Assembly (NCBI GenBank): GCA_900539035.1
Contig: UQAU01000025.1
Location: 1 to 26,848, forward strand
Direction: 5' to 3'
Length of the DNA stretch: 26,848 nucleotides
Origin: an uncultured Collinsella sp.
GTDB lineage: Bacteria > Actinomycetota > Coriobacteriia > Coriobacteriales > Coriobacteriaceae
Positions 1 to 6,960 of the stretch are shown here, piece after piece; position 1 is the stretch's first letter, and each line of letters opens with the position of its first letter. The notes beneath the pieces were generated by a model, which did not search any database, was not told the origin of the DNA, and worked only from the letters and a program-made list of their open reading frames with translations. Position numbers and translations under genes: made by a program.

Positions 1-70
1 TGTACGCGCGCCCGGGGGCGGGGGGGGGGGGGGGGGGGGGGCGGGGGGCCCCCCCCCGCCCCCCCCCCCC
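1..70. other. G/C homopolymer at window edge, probable artefact
   Basis: A G-rich block (14-48, with an unbroken run of 22 G at 20-41) is followed directly by a C-rich block (49-70). Such paired poly-G and poly-C runs at a contig end are typical of sequencing or assembly artefacts rather than chromosomal DNA. It begins 38 bases beyond the stop codon of the first gene, so whatever really follows that gene is not visible. Confidence 0.75.
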
Positions 71-107
71 ACCACTTGAGCCCCAAGATCGGGTGCCTGG
101 GGAAGCT

Positions 108-1028
108 TTACAGGAGACCGTTGTCCTGGAGGACCTTGCGAATCGCCTCGACGTTTTCACCGGTCATGGCCTTCACCGGGCGCGGCATGGTCGGGCTGTC
201 GAAGATGCCCATGAGGTTCATAGCGGTCTTGAAGGCGCCGACGCCACCGGCATAGCCCTGGACGCCCGAGGTGACATCCCAGATGTGCGAAATCTCATTG
301 AGGCGATCCTGCTCGGCCTTGACGGTAGCCCAGTCACCAGCCTGAGCGGCCTTCCACTGACGAACGTAGCCCTCGGGCTCAACGTTGGCGAGGCCCGGGA
401 CGGAACCGTCGGCGCCACCGAGATAGGCACCGTCGACGACGACCTCATGGCCGGTAAGGATGCTCATCGGATGGCCGTTCTTCTCGTTCTCCTGAATGAG
501 GTAGCGGAACGAGATGTCATCGCCCGAGGAATCCTTGACGCCAGCCAGGACGCCCTCGGCGCCGAGCTTAGCAAGGAGCTTCCAGGGGAGCTTGGTGTGA
601 ACGCACACGGGAATGTCATAGGCAAAGATGGGCAGGTCGAGCTCCTCGTGCAGGATGCGGAAATGCTCCTCAACCTCGGTCATGCCCTGCAGGGCATAGA
701 ACGGGCAGGTGGCGACGAGCGCATCGGCGCCCAGCTCCTGAGCGACCTTGCCGTGCTCGATCATGCGCTCGGTCTCGGTGTCGATGATGCCGACCAGAAC
801 AGGCACGCGATGGTCGACGATGCGCACGGCCTCGGCGACAATCTGGCGACGGCGCTCGTCGGTGGAGAAGACGACCTCGCCCGAGGATCCCAGGAAGAAC
901 AGGCCATCGACGCCGGCATCGATCATGCGGTTGATGCTGCGCTCAAAGGAGGCAACATCGAGCTGGTGGTCTTCGGTATCGGGAACAACGACGGGAGGGA
1001 TAACGCCGGTGAATTTCTGAGTTGCCAC
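108..1028 (-). CDS. Class I aldolase, dihydrodipicolinate synthase / N-acetylneuraminate lyase superfamily
   Basis: A 306-residue TIM-barrel aldolase that should form a Schiff base with a 2-oxo acid substrate and release or add pyruvate. Visible family marks are GSSGE at residues 47-51, the catalytic Tyr137 in YDIP and the Schiff-base Lys165 in GVKDSSGD; spacing matches E. coli DapA Tyr133 and Lys161. The DapA arginine that follows the YNVP motif (Arg138) is replaced by Cys142, so lysine biosynthesis is unlikely and a catabolic retro-aldol role on a sugar acid or similar compound is more probable. The GTG start at 1028 is chosen because AAGGAGA lies 5 bases upstream; the longer open frame to 1112 has no ribosome site. 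It is the last visible gene of the transporter/esterase operon, 68 bases after the previous stop. Substrate unknown. Confidence 0.88.
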   Translation of the reverse strand: MATQKFTGVIPPVVVPDTEDHQLDVASFERSINRMIDAGVDGLFFLGSSGEVVFSTDERRRQIVAEAVRIVDHRVPVLVGIIDTETERMIEHGKVAQELGADALVATCPFYALQGMTEVEEHFRILHEELDLPIFAYDIPVCVHTKLPWKLLAKLGAEGVLAGVKDSSGDDISFRYLIQENEKNGHPMSILTGHEVVVDGAYLGGADGSVPGLANVEPEGYVRQWKAAQAGDWATVKAEQDRLNEISHIWDVTSGVQGYAGGVGAFKTAMNLMGIFDSPTMPRPVKAMTGENVEAIRKVLQDNGLL

Positions 1029-1096
1029 AAGAATCTCCTTAGTTGTCTGGCGAGCGGCCCTATGCCGCCCACTCTTGTTGGCAGTGTCCAGGCCGT

Positions 1097-1948
1097 CTAG
1101 GCCAAAGAACACGGGTAGAACGTTTGGTTAAAGAAGTCGACGACTTCGTTTTCGAACGCATTGATGCGCTCGTGAGCGTATTTGGCATAGATGATATGCC
1201 TTCGGTCACACTCAAGACCGTTGAATACGGCAAACTGACCCTTGGGATCGCTCACGGCGTCCATAAGCGATGTGCCCATGAGCACCGATCCGCGCACCCG
1301 AGACGACAGCGCCTCGAGACCGCCGGGAAGCGGATTGGCAACCGCCGTGCAAGCGAGGCCCCGCTCGTCCAGAGCAGAAACCGCCAGCGCGACACCGCCG
1401 CCAAGGCCCTCGCCCCACGCAAAAATGCGATCAGAGTCCACACCATCAAGATTGCGCGCAACCTTCGCCATCGCGCAACCCCAACGGACGCGCTCGACAA
1501 AAGCGGGCGAAGCAATCACCCGCTGCAGGTCGTCCGCACCAGCAACATCGTCATCCAGCGCGAGGACGGCATACCCCATGGCGGCAAATCTCGTCATGTG
1601 ATGCCAGCCGCGCACAGGCCGATCGATGTCATGGAACATCAGGCACAGCGGCAAGTGCTCAGATACTCGGGCACGACCGACAGGCTCAATCAAACGAGCG
1701 TGGACCGCATGGTCACCGAGCTCAAAGGAAACCTCCGAGTAACGGGCGCAGGGGTTAACAAAGTCAATTGCCGTAATGGCCAGGCCTTGAATCTCAAGAT
1801 TCGAAGCGCATGTCTCTAAATCAGAAACATCTGCTTGGACATCACCGTGCCAGTCCTGATATTCTGCGAGCCTTGACGAAACCGTTCCAGGAATTCCCAC
1901 GAGCCCGGGGACTATCAGCTCGTCAACATTGCTCTCGCACTTAGACAT
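1097..1948 (-). CDS. AXE1-like alpha/beta-hydrolase, probable pseudoenzyme
   Basis: A 283-residue protein homologous over its length to the acetyl xylan esterase family protein encoded just before it. The shared C-terminal part is clear: GT-x3-D (Asp230), then QFAVFNGLECDRRH against QFAVYNNLSCDKRH, then AHE (His259). However, the nucleophile elbow reads GEGLGGG where the active paralogue has GASQGGG, so the serine is replaced by Gly181. The oxyanion region HGYPG has become HDIDR, and about 30 residues around CPGQGG are missing. It therefore probably lacks esterase activity and may be a structural partner, a binding protein or a decaying duplicate. ATG 1948 overlaps the end of the upstream gene by 8 bases with a strong GGGAGGGGAGG site, so translation is probably coupled. 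The frame is intact, which argues against a simple pseudogene. Confidence 0.8.
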   Translation of the reverse strand: MSKCESNVDELIVPGLVGIPGTVSSRLAEYQDWHGDVQADVSDLETCASNLEIQGLAITAIDFVNPCARYSEVSFELGDHAVHARLIEPVGRARVSEHLPLCLMFHDIDRPVRGWHHMTRFAAMGYAVLALDDDVAGADDLQRVIASPAFVERVRWGCAMAKVARNLDGVDSDRIFAWGEGLGGGVALAVSALDERGLACTAVANPLPGGLEALSSRVRGSVLMGTSLMDAVSDPKGQFAVFNGLECDRRHIIYAKYAHERINAFENEVVDFFNQTFYPCSLA

Positions 1949-2918
1949 GAGCCTCCCCTCCCTCACAGAAAAACGGAATGATCAGATCGTCAAAATCCTG
2001 AATCTCCTCGTGGCCAAAGCCTTCAAAGAACTCATGACGCTTGTCGCAGGACAGGTTGTTGTACACCGCAAACTGCGTTGCTGGCGGACAGACGATATCG
2101 GCCGTGCCCGTGCCAAACAGCACGGGGCACTTGACCATGGGGGCAAAATTCTTGGAATCGAAGTACGCCAGCTTGGCATAGGCTTCCTCGATACGAGTCG
2201 AGTCCTCGTCAAACCAACGCGACCAATAGCGCAGACCCTCGTAGGCAATATCGTCGGCGTCCAGATCCCAAACCAGGCGGAAGTCCGATAAGAAGGGATA
2301 GAGGATGGCGGCGCGATTGATAAGCTCGCTGTTAAGCGCGCAGGTTGCAATACCCAAACCGCCGCCCTGCGATGCGCCGTTCACATACACGCAGGTAAGA
2401 TCGATGCCCTCGAGCTCGCGAACGATACGGCACAGAATGCGGATATCCTGATGTAGGCGGACATAGTAGAGGTTGGCCGGGTCGCCGTCGATACCGGCGA
2501 CGATATGGCCCGCGACCGTCGTGCCCTCAAATCCACCAATGTCCTCGGAGGGGCCTCCTTGGCCAGGACAATCGAGAGCAATGAGCGCCATGCCCATGCC
2601 CGCAAACGACGCCTGCTCAAACCAGCTGCGGCTCGCACCCGGATACCCATGGAACTGAAGTACCAATGGCACAAGCTCGTCCGAGACGGGTTTAAGGTAC
2701 TTGGCATGCAGGCGTGCACCACACATGCCGGTATACCAGAGGTCGAAAAACCGACAGGTCGCGGAATCCGCAACCGAAGCCGCCTCAATCGCGTAGTCGA
2801 GCTCGACGGCGTCGGCCTCGGCCATGCGGTCCTTCCAAAAGAGATCGAAATCCGATGGACGGGGCATAGCGCCTCGATATTCACCAAATTGCTGTTGTAG
2901 CTCCTGAGCACTTGGCAT
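1941..2918 (-). CDS. Acetyl xylan esterase / cephalosporin-C deacetylase family (AXE1) hydrolase
   Basis: A 325-residue cytoplasmic alpha/beta-hydrolase (no signal peptide), the same length as the Thermotoga maritima family member. Members remove acetyl groups from short acetylated sugars and similar esters. The catalytic triad is Ser183 in GASQGG, Asp274 in GTADIV and His303 in GHE; HGYPG (about residue 90) supplies the oxyanion hole and CPGQGG corresponds to the family RGQGG motif. ATG 2918 gives the family length, although its ribosome site is weak (AAAGG lies 15 bases upstream). The gene sits 80 bases after the transporter ATPase gene, across a strong hairpin, and overlaps the next, catalytically dead paralogue. 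In this setting it probably deacylates an imported substrate. The real substrate (xylo-oligosaccharide, acetylated sialic acid or other) cannot be read from the sequence. Confidence 0.88.
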   Translation of the reverse strand: MPSAQELQQQFGEYRGAMPRPSDFDLFWKDRMAEADAVELDYAIEAASVADSATCRFFDLWYTGMCGARLHAKYLKPVSDELVPLVLQFHGYPGASRSWFEQASFAGMGMALIALDCPGQGGPSEDIGGFEGTTVAGHIVAGIDGDPANLYYVRLHQDIRILCRIVRELEGIDLTCVYVNGASQGGGLGIATCALNSELINRAAILYPFLSDFRLVWDLDADDIAYEGLRYWSRWFDEDSTRIEEAYAKLAYFDSKNFAPMVKCPVLFGTGTADIVCPPATQFAVYNNLSCDKRHEFFEGFGHEEIQDFDDLIIPFFCEGGEAHV

Positions 2919-2954
2919 GGCTCGTGAACCCAACCTTTCGAAATCGCAACGGAG

Positions 2955-2982
2955 GTGCGCCCGGCACGGGAACCGGGCGCAC
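2955..2982 (-). other. Intercistronic hairpin inside the operon
   Basis: A perfect 10-bp inverted repeat (GTGCGCCCGG and its complement) with an 8-base loop lies between the ATPase and esterase genes. No U-tract follows on the minus strand, so it is more likely an mRNA-stabilising or processing element, or a partial terminator, than a full terminator. Confidence 0.6.
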
Positions 2983-2998
2983 GGGAGGGAAAGCGAGG

Positions 2999-3826
2999 CT
3001 ACTCGCCGAGCTTGGGATGCAGCAGCGACGGCGCAGCGCCGAGCAGCATCTTGGTGTAGGGGTCCTGAGGGTGCTGGAAAACCTGCTTGGCCTCGCCCTG
3101 CTCAACGATCTTGCCGCCATTCATAACGATGATGTCGTCAGAGATATAGCGGACCGTCTGGATGTCATGGCTGATGAACACCATGGCCAGGCCGAGTTCC
3201 TTCTTAAGGTCGGTCAGCAGGTTGAGAATCTGCGCGCGGACCGAAACGTCCAGAGCCGAGGTGGGCTCGTCGGCGATGATGGCATCGGGGTTCAGCGACA
3301 GGGCACGCGCGATAGCCACGCGCTGGCGCTGGCCGCCCGAAAGCTGGCCGGGAAGAACCTCGGCGGCAGAACTGGGCAGACCGGTGAGCTCCAAGAGTTC
3401 CTTGACGCGCTTCTCCTGCTCGGCCTCGGTGCCCAGGTTGTGGACGCGCATGGGATCGAGCAGCTGCTCGCGAACGACCATGCGGGGGTTGAGCGCCGTC
3501 GCGGGGTTCTGGAACACGACCGAGATGACGCGGCCCATGTGACGACGGTCCTCGGCGGTACGCTTGGTGACGTCCTTGCCCTTAAAGTAGACCTTGCCGC
3601 TCGTGGGGGCTTGCAGGCCGCACATGACGTTAGCCGTGGTGGACTTTCCGCAACCGGACTCGCCGACGATGCCGATGGTCTGTCCGGGCATGAGCTTAAT
3701 CGTTACACCCTGGACGGCGTGAACCAGGTTGGGGTGCAGAATCGAGCCGGTACGGGTCCTAAAGGTGACGTGGACGTCATCAAGGAAGATGATCGGCTCG
3801 ACGCCGTTGACTGCGGTCTCGCTCAT
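2999..3826 (-). CDS. Dpp/Opp-type ABC transporter ATP-binding protein (DppF-like)
   Basis: A 275-residue ATPase that would power uptake together with the second ATPase domain fused to the neighbouring permease. Walker A is GESGCGKS (55-62), the signature is LSGGQ (162-166), followed by the Walker B region IIADEPTSALD and the switch histidine in FISHD. The C-terminal stretch DPYTKMLLGAAP is typical of the oligopeptide/dipeptide/nickel subfamily. The ATG follows the TAG of the upstream gene with no gap, and a GGAGG ribosome site lies inside that gene's last codons, so the two are translationally coupled. Nothing unusual is seen in the catalytic motifs. Family assignment is certain; the transported substrate is not. 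Confidence 0.93.
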   Translation of the reverse strand: MSETAVNGVEPIIFLDDVHVTFRTRTGSILHPNLVHAVQGVTIKLMPGQTIGIVGESGCGKSTTANVMCGLQAPTSGKVYFKGKDVTKRTAEDRRHMGRVISVVFQNPATALNPRMVVREQLLDPMRVHNLGTEAEQEKRVKELLELTGLPSSAAEVLPGQLSGGQRQRVAIARALSLNPDAIIADEPTSALDVSVRAQILNLLTDLKKELGLAMVFISHDIQTVRYISDDIIVMNGGKIVEQGEAKQVFQHPQDPYTKMLLGAAPSLLHPKLGE

Positions 3827-5842
3827 CTACATCACCTCCGCGTGAGGGGTCAAACCATTTGCCTTGAGCACCTCGTCGGGGAGCTCGGAATAGAAGTGCT
3901 CGGTGCCGGGCACGCGCTTGAAGACCGGACGGGTGTCCAGGCCAATGCGCGGATGGCTCGAGCGGGGCGCGAAGCGGTCGCCCTTGGGGAAATCGCGCGG
4001 GCTCGGAACGGCGCCGGGCACCTGGTGCAGGCGGCCCGAACCGCTCTCGATGGACAGGACGGAACCCAGAAGGCCGCGGGTGTACTCGTGAATCGGGTTG
4101 GTGAGCAGCTCCTTAGTGGGCGCCTGCTCGATAACCTGACCGGCGTACATAACCGTGATGTTATGGGCAACCTCGGCGACCAGAGCCAGGTCGTGCGAAA
4201 CGAAGATCATGGCAAAGCCGAGCTTGGCTTGAAGGTCGTTGAGCAGCTTTATGACCTGCTTCTGGACGGTAACGTCCAGAGCGGTCGTGGGCTCGTCGCA
4301 GATGACCAGCTTAGGGTCGCGGGTAAGGGCCATAGCAATCAGAACGCGCTGACGCTGACCACCGGAAAGCTCGTGCGGATAACTCTCGAGCGTACGCTTG
4401 GGGTCGAGGCCCACGAGCTCCAGGAGCTCCTCGGCGCTACGGGTGCCGCCACGCTTGGTGAGCTGCTTCATCTGGGCGGAAATGAGCATAGAGGGGTTGA
4501 GCGAGGACAGGGCGTCCTGATAGACCATGGCGATATCGGTACCGCGCAGGCCGAACCACTCTTTCTTGCTCATCTTGAGAAGGTCGCGGCCCTCCCAGAG
4601 AACCTCACCGGAAAGATGCTCGTCATCGTCGGTCAGGCCCATGATGGCCAGCGTGGTGATGGACTTACCGCAGCCGGACTCGCCTACCAGGCCCATGGTC
4701 TGGCCGGGACGGACGTCAAAGTTAACGTGGTCGACGACGTTGATATCACCGTGGTGCTCAAACTGGATGCAGAAGTCACGGACCGAAAGAATCGGTTCGA
4801 CAGACTCGTCGGGCACATGGCGATCGTCACGCTTGAGCTCGACATCGCGCAGGGCGCCAAGGCGAGCGGAGAGGGACTGGGCCTGCTCCTTGTAGGCTCG
4901 AACGGGGTCGGAGACCAGCAGGTCGGCCTCGCGACGCTTGGAGGAATCGGTGGGATCCAGGGCGGCGGAGGGAGCAGCGGCCATGGCGTCGGTAATGCCC
5001 TCGGAGAGGATGTTGAGCGCCAGGCAGGTGATCATGATGGCCAGGCCCGGGAACAGTGCCTGCCACCAACGGCCGGCGAGCACGCCGCCGCGGGCGTCGG
5101 CGAGGATGTTGCCCCAGGTAGCGGTGGGCTCCTGGATACCAGCGCCGATGAAGGTCAGCGAGGCCTCGAAGATGATGGCGTCGGCGACCAGGGTAACGGT
5201 GAAGACCATGATCGGGGCGATGCAGTTACGCAGAACATGCTTGATCAAAATCCACGGAGCCTTGGCGCCGGAAACGATGACCGCGCGAACATAGTCCTCG
5301 CCGTACTCGGACACGATGTTGGCGCGCACGATACGGGCAATCTGCGGAGTGTACATAAAGCCGATGGCGAAGATGATCGACGGCACGGAGTTGCCCAGGA
5401 TGGAGACAAAGACGGCCGCGAGGGCGATGCCCGGGATGGACATGATGATGTCCAGGATACGCATGATCGTCTCGGAGACGGCCTTGCGCGAAACCGCTGC
5501 AAGGGCGCCCACGACCGAGCCGCAGACCAGAGCCATGGCGGTGGCGCCAAAGCCGATAATCAGCGAGTAACGACCACCGTAGAGCATACGCGACAGAATG
5601 TCGCGACCCTTATCGTCGGTACCGAAGATAAATCCGTTGCCGGGAGCCTGGCGAGCCGTAAAGATCTCGACCGGGCTATAGGGGGCAAGAAGGGGCGCCA
5701 GAATCGCAGTCAGGGCGACCAGCACCAGCACGACGGCGGCAATCTTAGAAGACAACGTCATCTTCTTCCAGCCACCGAGCTTGAGCCCCTTGGAGGCAGC
5801 CTTCTCGAGCTGCTCGGTTTGCTTCTCTCGAATCTTTACCAT
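3827..5842 (-). CDS. Fused ABC transporter permease and ATP-binding protein (DppC-DppD type)
   Basis: A 671-residue single chain that joins what are usually two proteins. Residues about 30-290 form a DppC-type permease: an N-terminal membrane segment at 33-53, then the motif GTDDKGRDILSRMLYGGRYS, and an EAA loop around 176-215. A linker of about 55 polar residues (290-345) leads to an ATPase domain with Walker A GESGCGKS (387-394), signature LSGGQ (492-496), Walker B LVICDEP (512-518) and FVSHD. The C-terminal tail holds the usual oligopeptide-type extension but no cysteine cluster. The start lies 3 bases after the DppB-like stop, with AGGACGG upstream. Permease/ATPase fusions of this kind are known in Actinobacteria, so the fusion is probably real rather than an assembly error; no frameshift is visible at the junction. 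Confidence 0.92.
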   Translation of the reverse strand: MVKIREKQTEQLEKAASKGLKLGGWKKMTLSSKIAAVVLVLVALTAILAPLLAPYSPVEIFTARQAPGNGFIFGTDDKGRDILSRMLYGGRYSLIIGFGATAMALVCGSVVGALAAVSRKAVSETIMRILDIIMSIPGIALAAVFVSILGNSVPSIIFAIGFMYTPQIARIVRANIVSEYGEDYVRAVIVSGAKAPWILIKHVLRNCIAPIMVFTVTLVADAIIFEASLTFIGAGIQEPTATWGNILADARGGVLAGRWWQALFPGLAIMITCLALNILSEGITDAMAAAPSAALDPTDSSKRREADLLVSDPVRAYKEQAQSLSARLGALRDVELKRDDRHVPDESVEPILSVRDFCIQFEHHGDINVVDHVNFDVRPGQTMGLVGESGCGKSITTLAIMGLTDDDEHLSGEVLWEGRDLLKMSKKEWFGLRGTDIAMVYQDALSSLNPSMLISAQMKQLTKRGGTRSAEELLELVGLDPKRTLESYPHELSGGQRQRVLIAMALTRDPKLVICDEPTTALDVTVQKQVIKLLNDLQAKLGFAMIFVSHDLALVAEVAHNITVMYAGQVIEQAPTKELLTNPIHEYTRGLLGSVLSIESGSGRLHQVPGAVPSPRDFPKGDRFAPRSSHPRIGLDTRPVFKRVPGTEHFYSELPDEVLKANGLTPHAEVM

Positions 5843-5845
5843 AAT

Positions 5846-6802
5846 CTACACCGTCCTGATGCGCGGGTTGATGAGCAGGTAGAGCATGTCAACCACGATG
5901 TTGATGATGATGAAGGCAAGAGCAACGACGATAACGACGCCCTGAACCAGGTTCGCCTCGTTGCCCTGAACGCCCTGCAGAATCGCAGTGCCCATGCCGG
6001 GGAGGTTGAAGATAACCTCGATGACGACGGCGCCGCCCATGAGGTAACCGATCTTAAGGCCGAGGGTGGTGACCGGGGTGATCAGCGCATTGCGAAGAAC
6101 GTTGATGCCGACGACGACCTTCTCGGGAACGCCGGCGCCGCGAGCCATACGGACATAATCCTTGTCGAGCTCCTCGACCATGGCGGTACGCACGATACGA
6201 GTCATCTGGCCCGTCAGCGGAAATGCCAAGGCGATAGCGGGCATGATCATACGTCCCAGATAGCCAACCGGATTCGTGGTGAAGTGAGGCAGAGCACCCG
6301 ATGCCGGGAGCACCTTAAGGTAGGAAGAGAACAGCAGGATCAACAGAACGGCAAGCCAGAACGACGGGGTTGCCAAGCCGGCGATGGAAAAGACGCGGAT
6401 CACTTGGTCCGGCCATTTGTCGCGATACAGTGCCGCGATGACGCCGAGCAAAAACGAAACGACCGCACCGATGGCAAGACCGATAAAGGTCAGCTGCATC
6501 GTGACGGGCAGGGCCGTGGAGATGCGCTTGGCAACGGAGTTGCGAGCAGCACCATAGGTGCCCATGTCGCCATGGATCAAATCGCCCATATAGCGCACGT
6601 AGCGCACGGGCCAGGGGTCGTCCAGACCATACTTCTCATGGTACTCGGCAACCGCCTCGGGCGAGGCACCGTCACCCAACGCCGTGTAGGCGGGGTCGGT
6701 CTTGGAGAACGACATAAGGAAGAACACCAGGACGGTGACGCCCAATGCCATGATCGGCAGCGCCACAAGACGCCTTCCAATCAAACGTAGCAAGTTGTTC
6801 AC
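5846..6802 (-). CDS. Dpp/Opp-type ABC transporter permease (DppB-like)
   Basis: A 318-residue inner membrane permease with the expected architecture: an N-terminal membrane segment at about 8-31, a conserved periplasmic-side loop containing KYGLDDPWPVRYVRYMGDL, then five further membrane segments and an EAA loop (DYVRMARGAGVPEKVVVGINVLRNAL). The GTG at 6802 is preferred over the upstream ATG at 6835 because AAGGGGAG lies 5 bases before it and because the protein then begins directly with the family's NNLLRLIGRRL. It would pair with the fused DppC-type permease to form the channel. It follows the binding-protein gene after a 157-base spacer with three inverted repeats, a layout that usually lowers permease output relative to binding protein. 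Confidence 0.92.
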   Translation of the reverse strand: MNNLLRLIGRRLVALPIMALGVTVLVFFLMSFSKTDPAYTALGDGASPEAVAEYHEKYGLDDPWPVRYVRYMGDLIHGDMGTYGAARNSVAKRISTALPVTMQLTFIGLAIGAVVSFLLGVIAALYRDKWPDQVIRVFSIAGLATPSFWLAVLLILLFSSYLKVLPASGALPHFTTNPVGYLGRMIMPAIALAFPLTGQMTRIVRTAMVEELDKDYVRMARGAGVPEKVVVGINVLRNALITPVTTLGLKIGYLMGGAVVIEVIFNLPGMGTAILQGVQGNEANLVQGVVIVVALAFIIINIVVDMLYLLINPRIRTV

Positions 6803-6842
6803 GTTCTCTCCCCTTTCTTTTGTCGGTAGGACCAACTGGTAT

Positions 6843-6860
6843 ATGAGTACGGGTACTCAT
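6843..6860. repeat. Perfect 8-bp inverted repeat upstream of the permease gene
   Basis: ATGAGTAC and its exact complement are separated by two bases. The gap is too short for an ideal RNA hairpin unless the inner pair opens, so this may equally be a protein-binding site. It lies 40 bases in front of the permease start. Confidence 0.5.
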
Positions 6861-6863
6861 TAC

Positions 6864-6897
6864 AAGACCCGAGCGACATCGTTGCCGCCCGGGTCTT
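6864..6897 (-). other. Stable hairpin between binding-protein and permease genes
   Basis: A 14-bp stem (AAGACCC outer part, with two G-U pairs in the minus-strand RNA) closes a 6-base loop. On the minus strand it is followed by GTAATGAG rather than a U-tract, so it probably protects the 3' end of the binding-protein message or attenuates transcription. On the plus strand TTTGTTTC follows, but no plus-strand gene needs it. Confidence 0.6.
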
Positions 6898-6944
6898 TGT
6901 TTCAACTATGAGGATACGGCCCCAATGACCGACATCCTGCATAC

Positions 6945-6960
6945 AGACTCAAGCGAGTCT
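6945..6960 (-). other. Small hairpin at the stop codon of the binding-protein gene
   Basis: AGACTC, a 4-base loop and GAGTCT form a perfect 6-bp stem that starts at the last base of the TAA stop codon. It is the first of three inverted repeats in the spacer before the permease gene. Confidence 0.45.

Noticed and set aside
68..107. Terminator after the aldolase gene
   Set aside because: Only a 5-bp stem (CCCCA with TGGGG) without a U-tract can be formed before the homopolymer.
2912..6790. A 1292-codon open frame on the plus strand
   Set aside because: It is antisense to three transporter genes with perfect family motifs on the minus strand; long antisense frames are expected from GC-rich codon use, and the translation is low in complexity and unlike any known protein.
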